Part shown: positions 12,029 to 24,765 of the stretch, piece by piece
Position numbering within the stretch: position 1 is the first letter of the stretch
Layout of the letters: every line of letters starts with the position of its first letter
NCBI GenBank assembly: GCA_004794785.1
Contig: SJOL01006981.1
Span: forward strand, 398,347 to 462,346
DNA from: Opisthorchis felineus
Taxonomy: Eukaryota; Platyhelminthes; Trematoda; Opisthorchiida; Opisthorchiidae
Direction: 5' to 3'
DNA length: 64,000 nucleotides
Translations under genes and position numbers: made by a program
Notes under the pieces: generated by a model
Seen by the model: only the letters and a program-made list of their open reading frames with translations
Database searches by the model: none
What the model was told of the DNA's origin: nothing

Positions 12029-15000
12029 GTTAGTTTGAACGCTCGAGTCACCTCAGTAATAATAGCCGCAAGCGAAAAACGGTGCAAATTTTATGGGTTA
12101 TCGTAAAATGCACAAATATCGAACTCGTACATAATGGTTTCCCATCAATATTGGCGCATCGTGTAAAATCTTGGTCCAAGCTCTTGACCGGGGATGGGAT
12201 TTGATACGCACTGGCAATGGCAACACGCTAGCAAATAAATAGCGAGCTGCGAGAACTATGAAACCAACCTATATACCAAGTATACGGTATGATATGAATG
12301 AGAAAAAGCATTCACCTGAAGGACTGTTCGTTCACGGATAGATAGTAAAATGGTCGACAGCAGCCCAGGGAACGAAATAAAAAACAGGTATTAGCATAGG
12401 GTTTTGTATTTTCCATTAGAATTTGCTCATTGCATAAAGGTAGTTGGCCAAGTACTTGAGAATCCGGGAGACCAAACTGCTTCCATAAACGTATGCATTC
12501 ATGCTTGACTCCCTCCACTTACGTCACTTGTTCCGCTGGTTACCAGATTGCGTGTAATTTGTCATTTCCCGACAAAACCCCTGTGCATACAGTTTGCTTC
12601 CACAAAATGTTTGGTGAACACCGTCCACCAGTAGGTGGGTAGCCATCACTTCGCTTGTTCTTGATGAGTAGAAGGACGCCCTGAGACAGATGTGTATGCG
12701 AAATAGCTAATTGTGTCCGTAGATTTTCGCGCGGCCCAAGGGCGTTTCTGTAGCGCGTTTGTCCAAATCCTCTCTCCATCCCGATGATTTGTCCTTATTT
12801 TGACCCCCATTCTTAATCGTAAGACACAAGGTTTAACACTGATTATTCCGGATTTTCCGAAATTTGACTACTTGTATTGTCCTAATCCGAGCTTTTCAGC
12901 CGCGCTACTTGTATTCTAGCAAACTGGTCATTCATCCTCGCTCCCATCGTCTCCCACACCAGTATGGACAATATACTTTAGTGTACTGTGTCCCGTTTAG
13001 CAGCAGTCATCACTCGCAAATCACTTCATCATATCAAGTTCGACCGCTGACTCTGAAATCACCCATCTTGCACTTCAGGTTGGCTGCTATCAATGTAGGA
13101 GCGTGCCCACTTTTATTTACGCTCTCGCTTACCCACACATAGCACTACGTATCTTTTTCCAGCACTTGATGGGATATTTGTCACCTGTGCCATCAGAAGG
13201 TTTAGGCCTCTGCCTGCTGAAAAATCACTGACAATCCCACGAAAATGCTAAAACGGTAACAAGGGGTTGTTGCGAAAGACCTTACAAACCGGCGAGCCCG
13301 CGGAAAAACGGGTGTCAAAGTCAGTGTCCAGTCAGAGCTCTCAATAGTTCCCTGACTTACGTTTGCACTTTGATTCCTCACTGATATCCAACGTGGTATT
13401 CATGTCGCAGTTAGCTGTGCCATCATTTGATTACTTGTATGCAGTACATGTTCCATATTTTTGGGACGGGGATTTTCTAACAGAAATACCCGATCCATAA
13501 GGAGCCAGTTGAGGACTCACTTTCTGTGTTTTATGTAAATTGTATATGCCCCATTGGGGAAGCAAGCAATTGCAACATTAGAGTCGGCGATAGGGCCAAA
13601 GCAATCAACTTGTCGAGAAAAATGCATCTAATGGAACGGAAATTGTCAAACTATTCCTATGTGAAGGGAGAAACTGTCGGTTTAAATGTTTTTAGCTCTT
13701 CTGCAAGTCTTCTTGGCCGCTCAGTCAAGCCAAATATGCTGCAGACTGCGTATGATAACAACGGGCTTGTGGCTGAAGCTGTCTGCAGCAAAAGCTCGTC
13801 TCCCGCTGCACTTATTACATTAAAATAGAGGTGAATGACTGCACCACAGGAACTCGTCGTTGATAGCTTAGGAGCCGCCACATCTAACCGTGCCGTCCCA
13901 AGGTTCATACAAAAATTGTTGGCTGCTTTGAAACTGCGTCCTTGCCCTGAGAGTCGCTCACGAACTCCGTAAAACCTATCGGACCGCTCCAACGAGATCG
14001 CATAAGGTGGCACCAATAAAGATGTAGTTCCTTTATGAGAGAGAGCCCACATTGCTCAATATACGTCGGCCTCGAGAAGGCAAATCGCCGGTGCACATTT
14101 GCCACGCCAGTCATCAGAGACCCCTAAGTCGTAAGTTTGGCGTTATGGATCCGGCTCAGCGAGGGAGTGCCTGGCCATTCCAGGGTCTATAGTCCACCAG
14201 GTTTTGTATAACGCGGGACATTAACCTGTCCAAACTTTGCGCTTAAAGCTGTATGAAGCAAACCAGTGCTTAGCCTGAGCTTCCGGTCCCTTAATGTAAA
14301 ATTTATAATTACCCGAGTTCTTCCGCTCACTAAAATTCGATCCGAAATTAATTCATCCGAAGCGGTTGTGATATTGTGCCCAGCGTTTTATGAATATTAC
14401 GCCCAGTCTAAGTAGTTCGGTGGTCTACTTATGACCGTGGCTTGTTTAAATAAATGAACCCTCGAGGTCACCAGGCGCCGGTGAACAAAGAATCTTGCCT
14501 CGGCATTACCTTAAAATATCCTCAGCATGAAGCAGTGTGAAAATAAACTGGTGATGTGCTTTTCACTAATACAGGAGAATGGTCACAACCCTTTTTCTGC
14601 CTGTAGTGCCATGGAGCTACTTTCACTCACCATGAACCAACAAGCGGCTCAGAAAAGAGATAATTTCCCGGACGTGTGAAACACCCTCGGAGAAGTGTCG
14701 CTCAAGGAGTCAGCCGAAAATGTATCATTACTGGTGACCGAGTGGCGCGACGTCCTGTCCAAGCAAGAGCTATTCCCACTGCTTATCAGCCACTCTTGCT
14801 CAAACGGTCACGTCTTCAGCTACTGGCCGAAAGATTGCGGGTTCGAAATTCTTTGAGCTTTGTGAGATCCGCGCTGCTAATTATTCCTATCAAGGATGCA
14901 ACAGCCTAACAGTGCTTCTCGGCTTTTCAGCATAGACTGACTTCAGTGACAGGATAAAAGCTGCACTAAATACCTTCATTTACCTATAATTAGCAGTGAA

Positions 15001-16940
15001 CAATCTATTTTTGCGTTCCTAGATCACCATAAGATAGCGTTCAATCCTCAGATCACCTAATGCGATGAGGCAACCAGAGTTCCAAAGAACTGCCATAGTA
15101 TAATGTAATCAAATTACTGTATAGGAGTGGTTCAACGCGCTGATCTTCAAAATTAAGGCCAGTATCAAGGTGAAGTCTTGTTTCCCCGAAGAAATAAGAA
15201 AGGTAAGCATATTTGCGTTCCGTGCAGCAAAAAACAGCCAAACCCACGTAATGTATAACGATAGAAAGCTCCGCAGGTTTGTTGATCGACGAAACCGAGC
15301 ACGTTTGTGACATTTGGCCGGCACCAGCTGAAAACTTTCGGCGTCCAAAAAGTAAGCTCTCTGCGTGTTGATGGTGGAGCAGCTAGCTCGGTTTGCATGC
15401 CCAGTGGGGAGCAGGTGGTGCTAACTAGATGCGTAAAACCGGTCAGCCGTTAGGGGGAGGCTAAACGTACCGAATGTGCCCTCAATGTGTGAGCCAAACG
15501 GTTTTGTGGGGTAACAATATATGAGAAAATTAAGTGAGTGGCAAATGCTATAAGGAAAATCAGGTTCGAAAAGTGTATTGCCAAGCTGAGGATGCGCTGG
15601 GTAGCTATCGCTTTTGTCCGAATAAAAAGGAGTAAAATCGGTGAACTGAAACTGCCTTATCACTTTTATTTCCGTAAACGCACACAAAAACCTCTCTTAA
15701 AGCCATTAGCTGGGCTGCAATGTGAATGTTGCATAAACGATGCATGAAGATAACCGATTAATAGGAGTGCAAATCTGCTCTCCAAAGGCGCTACCTCACG
15801 TTCCTTCATCTCCGTGTCCCAGGGCGTCTCGTAGTTTTATCGATGCATCTAAATCCGTAATCAATATATCAGGTAGAAACTGGCAGGCAGGTAGATTAGA
15901 TCAGTTCGAACAGGATTAAACTGTAGGCAATTTGTGGAAAAGGACCGGTGGGCAGCAATGTATGTATGCCTCACTGCTATTGATAGACAGAACATAAATA
16001 GGGAAAATGGGGACTGTAAAGACCAAAAGGCCAGTTTTAGGGGATGCACGAATTCAAGGCTCCATCAACTACAGAGCTCCGCTGAAACTCATTGCATTCC
16101 AAGCCCGTGATATTTGGCCACAGATTCTAAATCTGTCTAGCGTCAGACCGAATCACCACATGTGTGCCGCTTGCAATCATTTATCGAGCCCACGCTGCAC
16201 TCTCTCGCGAATGGGTCCGGTGGTTCTATTCAGTCAAAGCTGTATTGGGGTAAAGCCAATGTTTTGCCATCATTAGACGGTGCAGATAATCTAGATGGTT
16301 TTTCCGGCATCCGGCACATCGTATGCTGTGCGCGAACACCCAACACCGAGCGGCGCATGGCATATGTATTACAGTCTACATAAGTTCCGTAAAGGTGGCT
16401 TGCGCATTATTATTTCGCATTATGGAAAACCTTAAGACTGTAGGTGGTAGCCGAGGGCTATTCGCACAATGGAATCGATTTCTCTAAAGCTACGACGTTT
16501 TCAGGGTTGCCACTTCATAGTGCAGAATGTCTATGCATAATGTACATGTACATGCATTATGCCTGCCTACCTACATTAATGATTTGTTTAAGTGTGCGAA
16601 TCTTCAAGGTCAATAAACACTGCGGACTAAGAATACGTTACCTAATGTGATAAGAAATCGCGAATAGCGGAAAAAGATGACTCACTTACAGTGGACAGTT
16701 TTTTAAGATACTTTTGAGGCTGAAATAATTTTCTGAACATACTAGAACCTACACGGCCATTGTGGACGCGAAATATGCGAAGGTGCTATTACTGTTAACA
16801 ATTTTTGCTCTGTAATTACTGTTACCAGTGCAACCTGCGTAAGCCGCGATCAATATCGGCGAGAAATCTTTGGAGATTTTTCCCAAACAGCACCGAGTTC
16901 CCACATAGCTTGCAAATTATGTGAGAAAGATCATGACGTT
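12029..16940. other. No gene recognised
   Basis: Open frames of up to about 130 codons occur (for example 13657-14052 on the minus strand) but none carries a recognisable domain or a consistent exon structure. A short palindromic stretch lies at 16535-16562 (arms GCATAATG and CATTATGC). Confidence 0.4.
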
Positions 16941-17140
16941 GATCAGTTAGCCCCATGGAACCTACTTCGATCAAAGCGGACAGCTGAACGAACCTAGCTG
17001 ACGCACATGACTAACATGCGGCTAGGGGTCCACGATGACTAATCAACTAGCCACATGGAACCTACTTCGGTCATAACGGACAGCTGAACGAACCTAGCTG
17101 ACGCACACGACTAACATGCGGCTGGGGGTCCACGATGTCT
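16941..17140 (+). repeat. Two-copy tandem duplication, 100-bp unit
   Basis: 16941-17040 and 17041-17140 are direct, gap-free copies of a 100-bp unit. Counting by eye gives 10 mismatches, about 90% identity. Shared core strings include CAGCTGAACGAACCTAGCTG and CTAACATGCGGCT. It lies about 90 bp from the end of the FAR1/MULE-type pseudogene, so it may be a terminal or subterminal repeat of that transposon, which is inference. Confidence 0.8.
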
Positions 17141-17229
17141 GAGCCTAAGCAGCTGGCCGGAGAGCCCCCGTCCATCTCTACCGGGGAGAAGGTCCAAAAT
17201 AGATGACATAAAAAGTTTAGTTGTATTGG

Positions 17230-17777
17230 TCATTTGACGTGTAAGTGTAAGGGGTATATATCCTTAGTAGTAAGGATCTTGCCGAATTCATCGGCCACAA
17301 ACTGCCGCACCTCACACGACGGCGTTCCATATTTCAAAAGGGCCCTGCACGTGCCCAACTCGTCTTCCGTTAGCCGTCGAGTAATCGGAAGCCGATCGTA
17401 CAAAAACTTTGACAGCTTATGATTGTGTTCAAGAAAATAAGAGGTGATCATTAGGTGGTTTCTTTGCCTCCGCAGAAAAACCGAACTGGACAACCGGTGC
17501 TTCGAGTGCTGTTTTTTATATACAAAACAGGCTCAGCTTACTAGCTTCTCCGGATTCCCCGACTTTCCGTCGGTCTTGGAGGTCGTCTGCTGCATTTGGA
17601 GTAAATCCATTCGTAACGCAGAACAGCGTTGGTGCTCCGATTACTGGAGGAACGCACAAATACCACATAGTTATCTTTCATGTATTGATTTAACGCCTTC
17701 TCGAATTCCGTGAAGGATGAAAAGGAGACAGCCCCAAATTTCTCAGCAAATTCGTGTGAGCCCACTTCGGAAGCCAT
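17230..17777 (-). pseudogene. FAR1/MULE-type DNA-binding domain fragment (ZSWIM3-like)
   Basis: Two minus-strand frames make one broken product. The N-terminal part (17777-17541) starts MASEVGSHEFAEKF and has the SSFTEFEKALNQYMKDN block typical of FAR1-like domains. The C-terminal part (17493-17230) has STGCP(V)R in one frame, then HLMITSYFLEHNHKLS and an LTEDE...TTKDIY block in another. This order (core, TGCP, ITS..EHNH, TTKDI) is that of FAR1 DNA-binding domains in Mutator-like transposases and related ZSWIM3-type proteins. Two in-frame stops at about 17538 and a single-base frameshift near 17475 break it. The MULE transposase and SWIM domains are absent downstream. Best read as a dead transposon or transposon-derived gene fragment. 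Confidence 0.65.
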
Positions 17778-19959
17778 AGCACAGCAAGTTCAAAGTCAAA
17801 TGTGCGCCAAAATATTTGAACACAGATCAATTAAAACAAATTGCTTAAAAATGAAGGCAGATTAGTGTGATTTTTGGTCTGAGCACATATGCAAAAAAAT
17901 GCTACACTTTGGCCTAAAAAGTTTTATTCCACCCACAAAGGTTTTGCAGGAAAATGCATTGTGCCTCCAGGGCGAGGCGTAGGTGGTACCGAACGTTTGA
18001 TGGATTTTTGGCTTCTTGTTTATTTTCGAGAGATTTGTTTGGCCCCAAAACGAATTTCGTCCGCCCGCAGAATGACTTGCGTTGGGCTAATACACTATCT
18101 AAACCTTCTGAATTGATCAGTGGTAGCTATTGTCTTTGGTATGGGTCAAGAAAGAAACAAACAGCTCGAAATTCTTAACTGGCTCCCTTTAAATATTTTT
18201 TATATTCCTAACGCACAGCCAATTGCTACGCATACACGCGCACAAGCATATTGAAAGTGATCCAGTTTATCAACTACTGCAGACAAGAAAATCGCCGGTA
18301 CGATGTGCTGAAAACTGCACAGAAATCATGTAAAGGAGACACTGCAGGTTGAAACTAGGGGTTTGGTCAATTAGAATGGAATATGGTGTCAACCAGTGGA
18401 CCGAGCAATTGAAGTGAAAGACATCGGATTAGCAAACCAAACACAGAGTTTAGTCGCAGGAAAGGCCAACAGGCGACCAGCCAAAAAGGACTCAAACCAC
18501 AATAGGAAGAAAATTTGTAACGGGCCACCCAACACGCTGAGGCTAAAATTCGAAGATTTGAAGGCAATGGGACAAACAGTTTAATAAATGAAACCAAGAC
18601 CACGGAGTAGCGCAGGCTGTTAACGGATCACTCAGAACGGCAGTGCAACCTACCAGAAGGATATTGTTCAACGATCCAACCGGATCCAACCAAGGCTAAA
18701 ACACAGCACAAATAAACGGACGAACGAAACTGCGAAAAAGCTGCTCGGCCAGATGAACACCCCAGCGTGTCTCATTTATGCTCTTGGATACTATATTAGC
18801 CCAACAGTCAAAAATGAAGTACCCATCCACTCACACATTGACGATGTCTGCAAACGAATCGCCATGCTTGGCGAGACTAACGGTGTTATCGTTTTAGGCC
18901 CTGTATAGTGGATTAGACTGCTATTGAATCGATGTCGCTTGGTGGAGGGGACGTTACTTCTGTATATCTGATTAGCACAGGGGAGGTTGCGGAGGGCCAC
19001 AACAACTCTGATAGCTTTAGGTCGGCATCCACGCCAACTTCTTATGCTGTAAGGAACCCAGGGCAACGTGGATCAAGTCGGGCAAATGCAGGAGGGATCA
19101 ACGGATGAGTAGGAAAGGAAGCTAAAGCTAATATTTCTTCATGGTTCATGAATATCCAGACCTCCAGATACTAATTATGTAGAACAGAACGAACGAGGAC
19201 GATTCGTATGAACACTAGGTGGTTGTTGAAGCTAGTGAAAGAGGGTCAAATGAGCCCCAAAATCATTGCTGACGTGGTTTAAGTCTCACAATGCCCATGG
19301 TTAGCAGCGTTTAGAACACTTGGGCAGCTGCACCACGTTATTCTGTTGCCAACATATAGCAGCGCTAAACAATCGAAAGGTGAGAAGGAAGTTAAAGGAC
19401 TGATTAAACTAAGGGAGTCACAGGGTTTTAGGACAGACCCTCGGAGAAATCCGATATGAAAACTTGAACTTCAGATACCGGAAGTTTTTGTGTTTGAGAG
19501 GGTTGCTAATCATCTACGAAGAATCACTGACGCTCAAACGTTTTCGACTATGAATAAATGCGCGGCGCTGAATTCGAATAAAGCATTGAGGCGGCCGAAA
19601 TCGAATGAAACGATCGGCAGCACTAGGGTATACGATTCAGTGGCTTGGTTATTCAGGTAAAAGCTAGAGTTGACAAACTCATGTTTGGCGGGATGCAGAA
19701 CGTCTTTCTGAAGATTTGGGTAGACTGCTTTATTGCGACTTGCATCCAGCAACTTGCAGGTGTGTTATTGAGCCGATTGGATGGCACCTGGAAAGGTCAT
19801 GACTGTGTTCCCCTTAGAGGTGGTGCGAATGATTGCCGATCATTTGAGGGAACCATGCCCACGTGATCTTCCTAAGTAAACAGCTTCCGACTTCACTCTA
19901 CGAACGTCCGGCGTCTTTCACAAATTTGTTTTAAATGAAACCACTGATATCGCATCCTC
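17778..19959. other. No gene recognised
   Basis: Short frames on both strands, none with a domain I recognise. The last few hundred bases may include 5' parts of the LINE that follows, but no homology was visible. Confidence 0.35.
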
Positions 19960-21650
19960 TGATACTATCTCCGTCCCATCGACCCGATTCATGAAGCAAC
20001 AAGCCATCATTACGGACCTCGCCCGGAAAAACGGAAATGTGCTGTTTAAGTACATGAGACATCGCCGCTGAAACAAGCCATCCGCGTTCTCCTTGAGGGA
20101 CAGGAACGGGAAACCCACGAGTGACCCAATAGTGGTATCTGAGGTCTACAGAGAACACTATGCAGGCCTATATTCAGCCCCATCGTTCTCGCAACATCCA
20201 ACCTTGTCAAGGGTAACTACGAACGGCCTCTAAACGATTTGGTCTTCGCGGTGGAGGACGTTCGTCAAATCTTGCACAAGATCACCCCGTTCTGCGCGTC
20301 CATCCAAGGATCCTGAAGGGAACGTCGTACACACTGGCAAATCATTTCTACCTGGTGTTTCGTCAGTCGCTTAACGAAGGCCACCTTCCCTCTTCTTGGA
20401 AGGAAGCGATTGTCACACCAATCTACAAAACTGGTGACCGACATCGCCTGGCAGCTACAAGCCTTTAAGCCTCACTAGCGTGCCGTGCAAGGTGATGGAA
20501 CGCATTCTGAAGCCAGCCATCCTAGACCACCTCACCTTCAACAATTTGATATCTCCAGTTCAACACGGATTTCTCCCAAACCGTTCTTGCGTGACGAACA
20601 TGCTCGTATTNNNNNNNNNNNNNNNNNNNNNNNNNNNNNNNNNNNNNNNNNNNNNNNNNNNNNNNNNNNNNNNNNNNNNNNNNNNNNNNNNNNNNNNNNN
20701 NNNNNNNNNNNNNNNNNNNNNNNNNNNNNNNNNNNNNNNNNNNNNNNNNNNNNNNNNNNNNNNNNNNNNNNNNNNNNNNNNNNNNNNNNNNNNNNNNNNN
20801 NNNNNNNNNNNNNNNNNNNNNNNNNNNNNNNNNNNNNNNNNNNNNNNNNNNNNNNNNNNNNNNNNNNNNNNNNNNNNNNNNNNNNNNNNNNNNNNNNNNN
20901 NNNNNNNNNNNNNNNNNNNNNNNNNNNNNNNNNNNNNNNNNNNNNNNNNNNNNNNNNNNNNNNNNNNNNNNNNNNNNNNNNNNNNNNNNNNNNNNNNNNN
21001 NNNNNNNNNNNNNNNNNNNNNNNNNNNNNNNNNNNNNNNNNNNNNNNNNNNNNNNNNNNNNNNNNNNNNNNNNNNNNNNNNNNNNNNNNNNNNNNNNNNN
21101 NNNNNNNNNNNNNNNNNNNNNNNNNNNNNNNNNNNNNNNNNNNNNNNNNNNNNNNNNNNNNNCTCTATGGGGCCTCTGTCAGACCGCTTCTTGAATACGC
21201 CAACCAAGTTGTCTACTCAGGGCGCACGAAGGACGTAACCCTCACTGAGCGTGTCCAGCGAGCTGCTACGAAAATGGTTGCGGGCCTTAAATCCGTGGAC
21301 TACGAAATGCGTCCCGCGGCGCTTGACCTCTTTCCCCTCGAGTATCGCCGCCTCCGAGGAGACCTAATTCTTACTTATGCTCTGTTTGAACAAGGTTTGG
21401 CCAACAGGATTTTCACCGTTGAGCCAGCAAACACACGGCGGGGACATGGTAGGAAGATTTTTAAGCTCAGAGCGCACACTATTAGGCAAAATTTTTTCTC
21501 ATTTCGTGTAGTAGTTGCGTGGAATAACCTTCCTCCGACAGTGTCCACGCCCCTTCTAGAACCCAGTTCAAAGCACTATTCGACACTTTCCTATGCGAGT
21601 CCTCGTGCTGGCAAACATACTGCCCCGCGCTGAGAAATTAAAGAGCAGTG
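19960..21650 (+). mobile_element. Decayed CR1/Jockey-type LINE, reverse transcriptase
   Basis: Before the gap the plus strand encodes, with stops and frameshifts, a pre-RT linker (RKNGNVLFKYMRH, then VYREHYAGLYSA) and the RT start (LTSVPCKVMERILKPAILDHL, then QHGFLPNRSCVTNML). After the gap comes the C-terminal block [51 protein letters not shown] and a [11 protein letters not shown] end. These are signatures of CR1/Jockey-group LINE polymerases. The catalytic RT centre lies in the 552-bp gap. The endonuclease is not visible upstream, so the copy is probably 5'-truncated. It ends about 360 bp upstream of the Derlin start codon. Confidence 0.85.
20611..21162. other. Assembly gap (552 N)
   Basis: A run of N falls inside the LINE reverse transcriptase. 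The flanking RT pieces are in different frames, so either the gap size is nominal or the copy is frameshifted. The missing RT core would need more than 552 bp if it were intact. Confidence 0.98.
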
Positions 21651-22013
21651 CTACGCCATTTTTTCGCTTGTACCTTTCAGGTGAACGACAACCGCAGAAC
21701 GACAAGAACAAAACCGACGCGCGAAACCTGGGCAAAAGCCTCGATCCTGTGTATCAATCCGTGAATTGGTTATTCATTCATTTCGTTCCTGTCCGGTCCC
21801 ACAGCGAAGCCATAAAACAACCAGAACCCACCCTGGAACATTATATGGGCACATAGCTGCTAACCAGTAACCAATCTTTTATCTAACACAGCTTACCGGA
21901 ACCGGAACCAGTAAATCCGTCAATTGAAAAAATGTGAACTGAATGCCTGCTCGAAGAACACGTTTGCTTGGCGGATTTCTAAGTATCTACGTTACCATCT
22001 AATCTAGGCTTTC
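21651..22013 (+). promoter_or_regulatory. Presumed Derlin upstream region
   Basis: This is the short space between the LINE end and the Derlin ATG. No TATA box or other specific element stands out. Its role as promoter is inferred from position only. Confidence 0.25.
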
Positions 22014-22889
22014 ATGGATGTTGTCGGACGCGAGATCGCAAATACCCCTCCCGTGACGACTGTGTATATTGCAACATGCATTTTTCTCACAGTGGCCGTT
22101 GTAAGTTCGGTGTTATCAAAAGACATGGAGCTTTAGCAAATGAATATTCTCTCCCCTTTCCAGTTGTATTTTAACCCTTCTTTGATTATCAGCAAGTTTC
22201 AGGTGAGGAAATAGTTATCCTGCTAGCTTGCCCACAGATTTGGCGCTTGATTACAAGCTTCTGCTTTTTTGGGACCTTCAATTTCAACTTTCTCTTCAAT
22301 ATTCTCTTCGCATATCGGTACTCTCGAATGCTCGAAGAAACCTGGTATAGTTCCAAGACGGCTGATTTCGTGATGATGATGTTGTTTTGCGTTTTTGTTA
22401 CTTCTGTGAGTTGTATTTTGCATCTTATGTACAGATGATTGCCATTCATGTGCACATACTTTTTCTTAGCCACGTTCTGACAATGATGCTAGTATATGTT
22501 TGGAGTCGCCGCAATCCTTTTGTCCGGCTGAATATTTTTGGCATTATTGACGTCAATGCACCGTATCTGCCCTGGGTTTTCCTTGCGTTTGCGTTCTTGC
22601 TGGGAAATAACATGGCAATCGATCTGATCGGTAGCACGCACTTTGTTCATTGAGCCCTTCCCAGGTATTGTCGTCGGCCATCTGTACTACTTCCTAGAGG
22701 ACGTTTTCCCCGAACAGGCCAATGGATTCAGGGTCATCAGGACACCCCAGTTCATGTGAGCCTAGTGCTTTTTACTTACGCTTATATTCTAGGAAGTACT
22801 TGTTTAACAGACGAAGAAATCGAGATTATGAGCCTCTTCCGGAAGCGGATCGTCCTGGCGGTTTTGCGTGGGGCGCTGGTGACCAATGA
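22014..22889 (+). CDS. DERL2: Derlin (Derlin-2/3-like), complete, six exons
   Basis: Exons 22014-22100, 22137-22202, 22238-22405, 22435-22630, 22665-22755 and 22793-22889 join in frame to 234 codons; human DERL2 has 239. All introns are GT-AG and only 36, 35, 29, 34 and 37 nt long. Derlins are multi-spanning ER membrane pseudoproteases of the rhomboid fold that help move misfolded proteins to the cytosol for degradation with p97/VCP. Family blocks seen: [10 protein letters not shown] (residues 38-47), the WR pair at 53-54, FNFLFNI and [31 protein letters not shown], the GxxxG motif (173-177) and [11 protein letters not shown]. The tail ends [11 protein letters not shown], so the p97-binding SHP box of the family is shortened. 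The ATG choice gives an N-terminus colinear with human Derlins. The symbol denotes nearest family; DERL2 versus DERL3 cannot be separated here. Confidence 0.95.
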
Positions 22890-23156
22890 CTTATTGTAGT
22901 TTGAATCAGCAATACGCACTGGACTTGTTTCATCGCATCAGAGGAGCGCACACTTGTTGCAGGTGATATGTCAGCTCTCTCCATTTCCTGTCTCACCCCA
23001 CTTGTGAGCCATTTACTTTGCTGTTTGTGATGACTTTGGTTACAATGTACTATTTTGAAGAAGCAGTTTGCTTTCACTCCCAGGGTAATTAAAACAACCA
23101 TTTACACCTGTTTTGGACAGTCGCTCGCCTGCCACTTGGCTTAAGCATTTTTTCTT

Positions 23157-23162
23157 AATAAA
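23157..23162 (+). promoter_or_regulatory. Candidate Derlin poly(A) signal
   Basis: An AATAAA hexamer lies 268 nt after the Derlin stop codon in the right orientation. No other copy is closer. Confidence 0.45.
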
Positions 23163-23974
23163 ATCAAGCGCTTACTATTTTTCGAAGCCCCGAATACCCG
23201 CGGTGTTATCCTGTGAAGTGGCTAACTTTCGGGGGACCAAATATTCTCACTTGAGGTTCTGTAGATGCGTTGAATTCTTCCACACTAGCGTAGATAATCA
23301 TGCATGCTGCATGCAGTTCGCAGCACCGCTGATTATTTGTATTGCCGGTACATTGGATAGTTCAAGATTTGAAACACTTTCCGCGTCAACCCTTCCTTTG
23401 TTAGCAGCATTGTACCCGTTCAGCTTTTTTAGCTGTATGCCATCCAACAAGATCTGTTAGTTTAGGCCGCTTCAGTTCCGTCCGCCTATGTTGGAGAGTG
23501 ACTGGGTGATATTCGCCTGTGGGAGGTAGTGGTTTTACATGTGCGTTGACGTGAATTCGTTCTGTTTTTCTCCTGGAATGGGATTTTGAATCAAATGCTT
23601 TTATGTGTGAGCGACATTAGCTGCACGATCGAATCACGGCACTGACATATAAAGATGATATCTTCGCTTGCACTACCTATGTGTATTTATCATCCCGAGA
23701 TTCTCTTTTGTGGAGGCAAATGTTGCCAATAAGATCGAGTTCGCTATTTGGGGTTGGGGTCAAGCTTCCATGTCTTTTGGACCAAACTGTTGGGTAGGAA
23801 CATACACGCATGTTCCCGAACACCGCCCGCATTCTCATACTGCCTCGTTGGTCAGACTTATTTCGAATGCTCAAGTTAGGATGCCCGAAACAATACCACT
23901 TTCCTCTTCTGGGACGTAAGGGAATATTACTTGACCTTACATCTGTTGTTATTCTGTTCGTCCTATATTTCAAT
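23163..23974. other. Spacer between Derlin and LINE, no gene seen
   Basis: No recognisable coding domain. Frames on both strands are short and overlap one another. Confidence 0.4.
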
Positions 23975-24579
23975 CATCACCGGAGACGGCAACATCACTG
24001 CTGATACCGGTGCTTCAATGCCGCACAACCACAAAGTTGAGCTCATTATATTTAAAGCCTGAGAGTGAAGAGAATGGGTGAGGAAGAGGACCTGATCCTG
24101 GCTAATCGCCAGTATTCTGAGGTATTTGCACTTCCAAACGCTCAGTCAAACAATCTGAAAAGAAACTGCCAGCACTGACATCGATCAGCCGCCATTTCTT
24201 GCAGTATGTCTAGCCAGACCCAGGAGGGGTCATGGGGACCCCATCCTTGAACATGGGCCGCGCCAAAAACATCCAACCTCTTCGTACTGTCTTTCACGCC
24301 CTCCTGCCAATCCATACGTTGTCCTTCTCGCGTTTTGCACCGTAGACGATCTTTCAGCGTGCGTACTACATGGTCAAACCGCCGCAGTTGAGTGCGTTGG
24401 ATGTTTTCTTCGGTTGAAGTACATGCTGCACGACCAAATGTCCGTTTTCTTATTACTACGTTACGAATCCGTTGATGCCTTCGACACCAGAAACGCTTCT
24501 AAGACGTCGTTCGTCAAAAACTCGAAGATGCCTCACATCATCTGTCCGAACAGGCAATTTTTCGCAACCATACAACAAT

Positions 24580-24765
24580 ACAAATATCGTTAAAAAAAAT
24601 CGTTCAGCTCCAGCACCCTTCCGGTGCCTAGCTGCCGTGCCACCTGAAGGAAGCACGAGGTTGCCCAAGCCTAGACAGGGTAAGTCGAGAGGCAGGGGTC
24701 GGGTTCGAACCACGGACCTTCCGGTCAGTAAATTTGCGCTCTAACCACTGAACCATCTCGCCCCC
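24580..24765 (-). mobile_element. tRNA-derived SINE, copy 1, with 9-bp TSD
   Basis: On the minus strand it begins GGGGCGAGATGGTTCAGTGG with box A (TTCAGTGGTTAGAGCG) and, about 40 nt on, box B (GGTTCGAACCC), followed by a body and a T-rich end (ACGATTTTTTTT). TACAACAAT flanks it on both sides (24571-24579 and 24766-24774) as a target-site duplication. It sits inside the C-terminal coding region of the minus-strand LINE, whose reading resumes beyond it, so it inserted later. Two further copies of the family are at 43.1 and 56.6 kb. Confidence 0.85.

Noticed and set aside
13526..14052. Open frames of 100 and 131 codons on opposite strands
   Set aside because: They overlap antisense, show no domain and have no consistent splice context.
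20480..21633. Frames of 215-382 codons across the N run
   Set aside because: Their length comes from the gap being read as open; only the flanking LINE RT parts are real.
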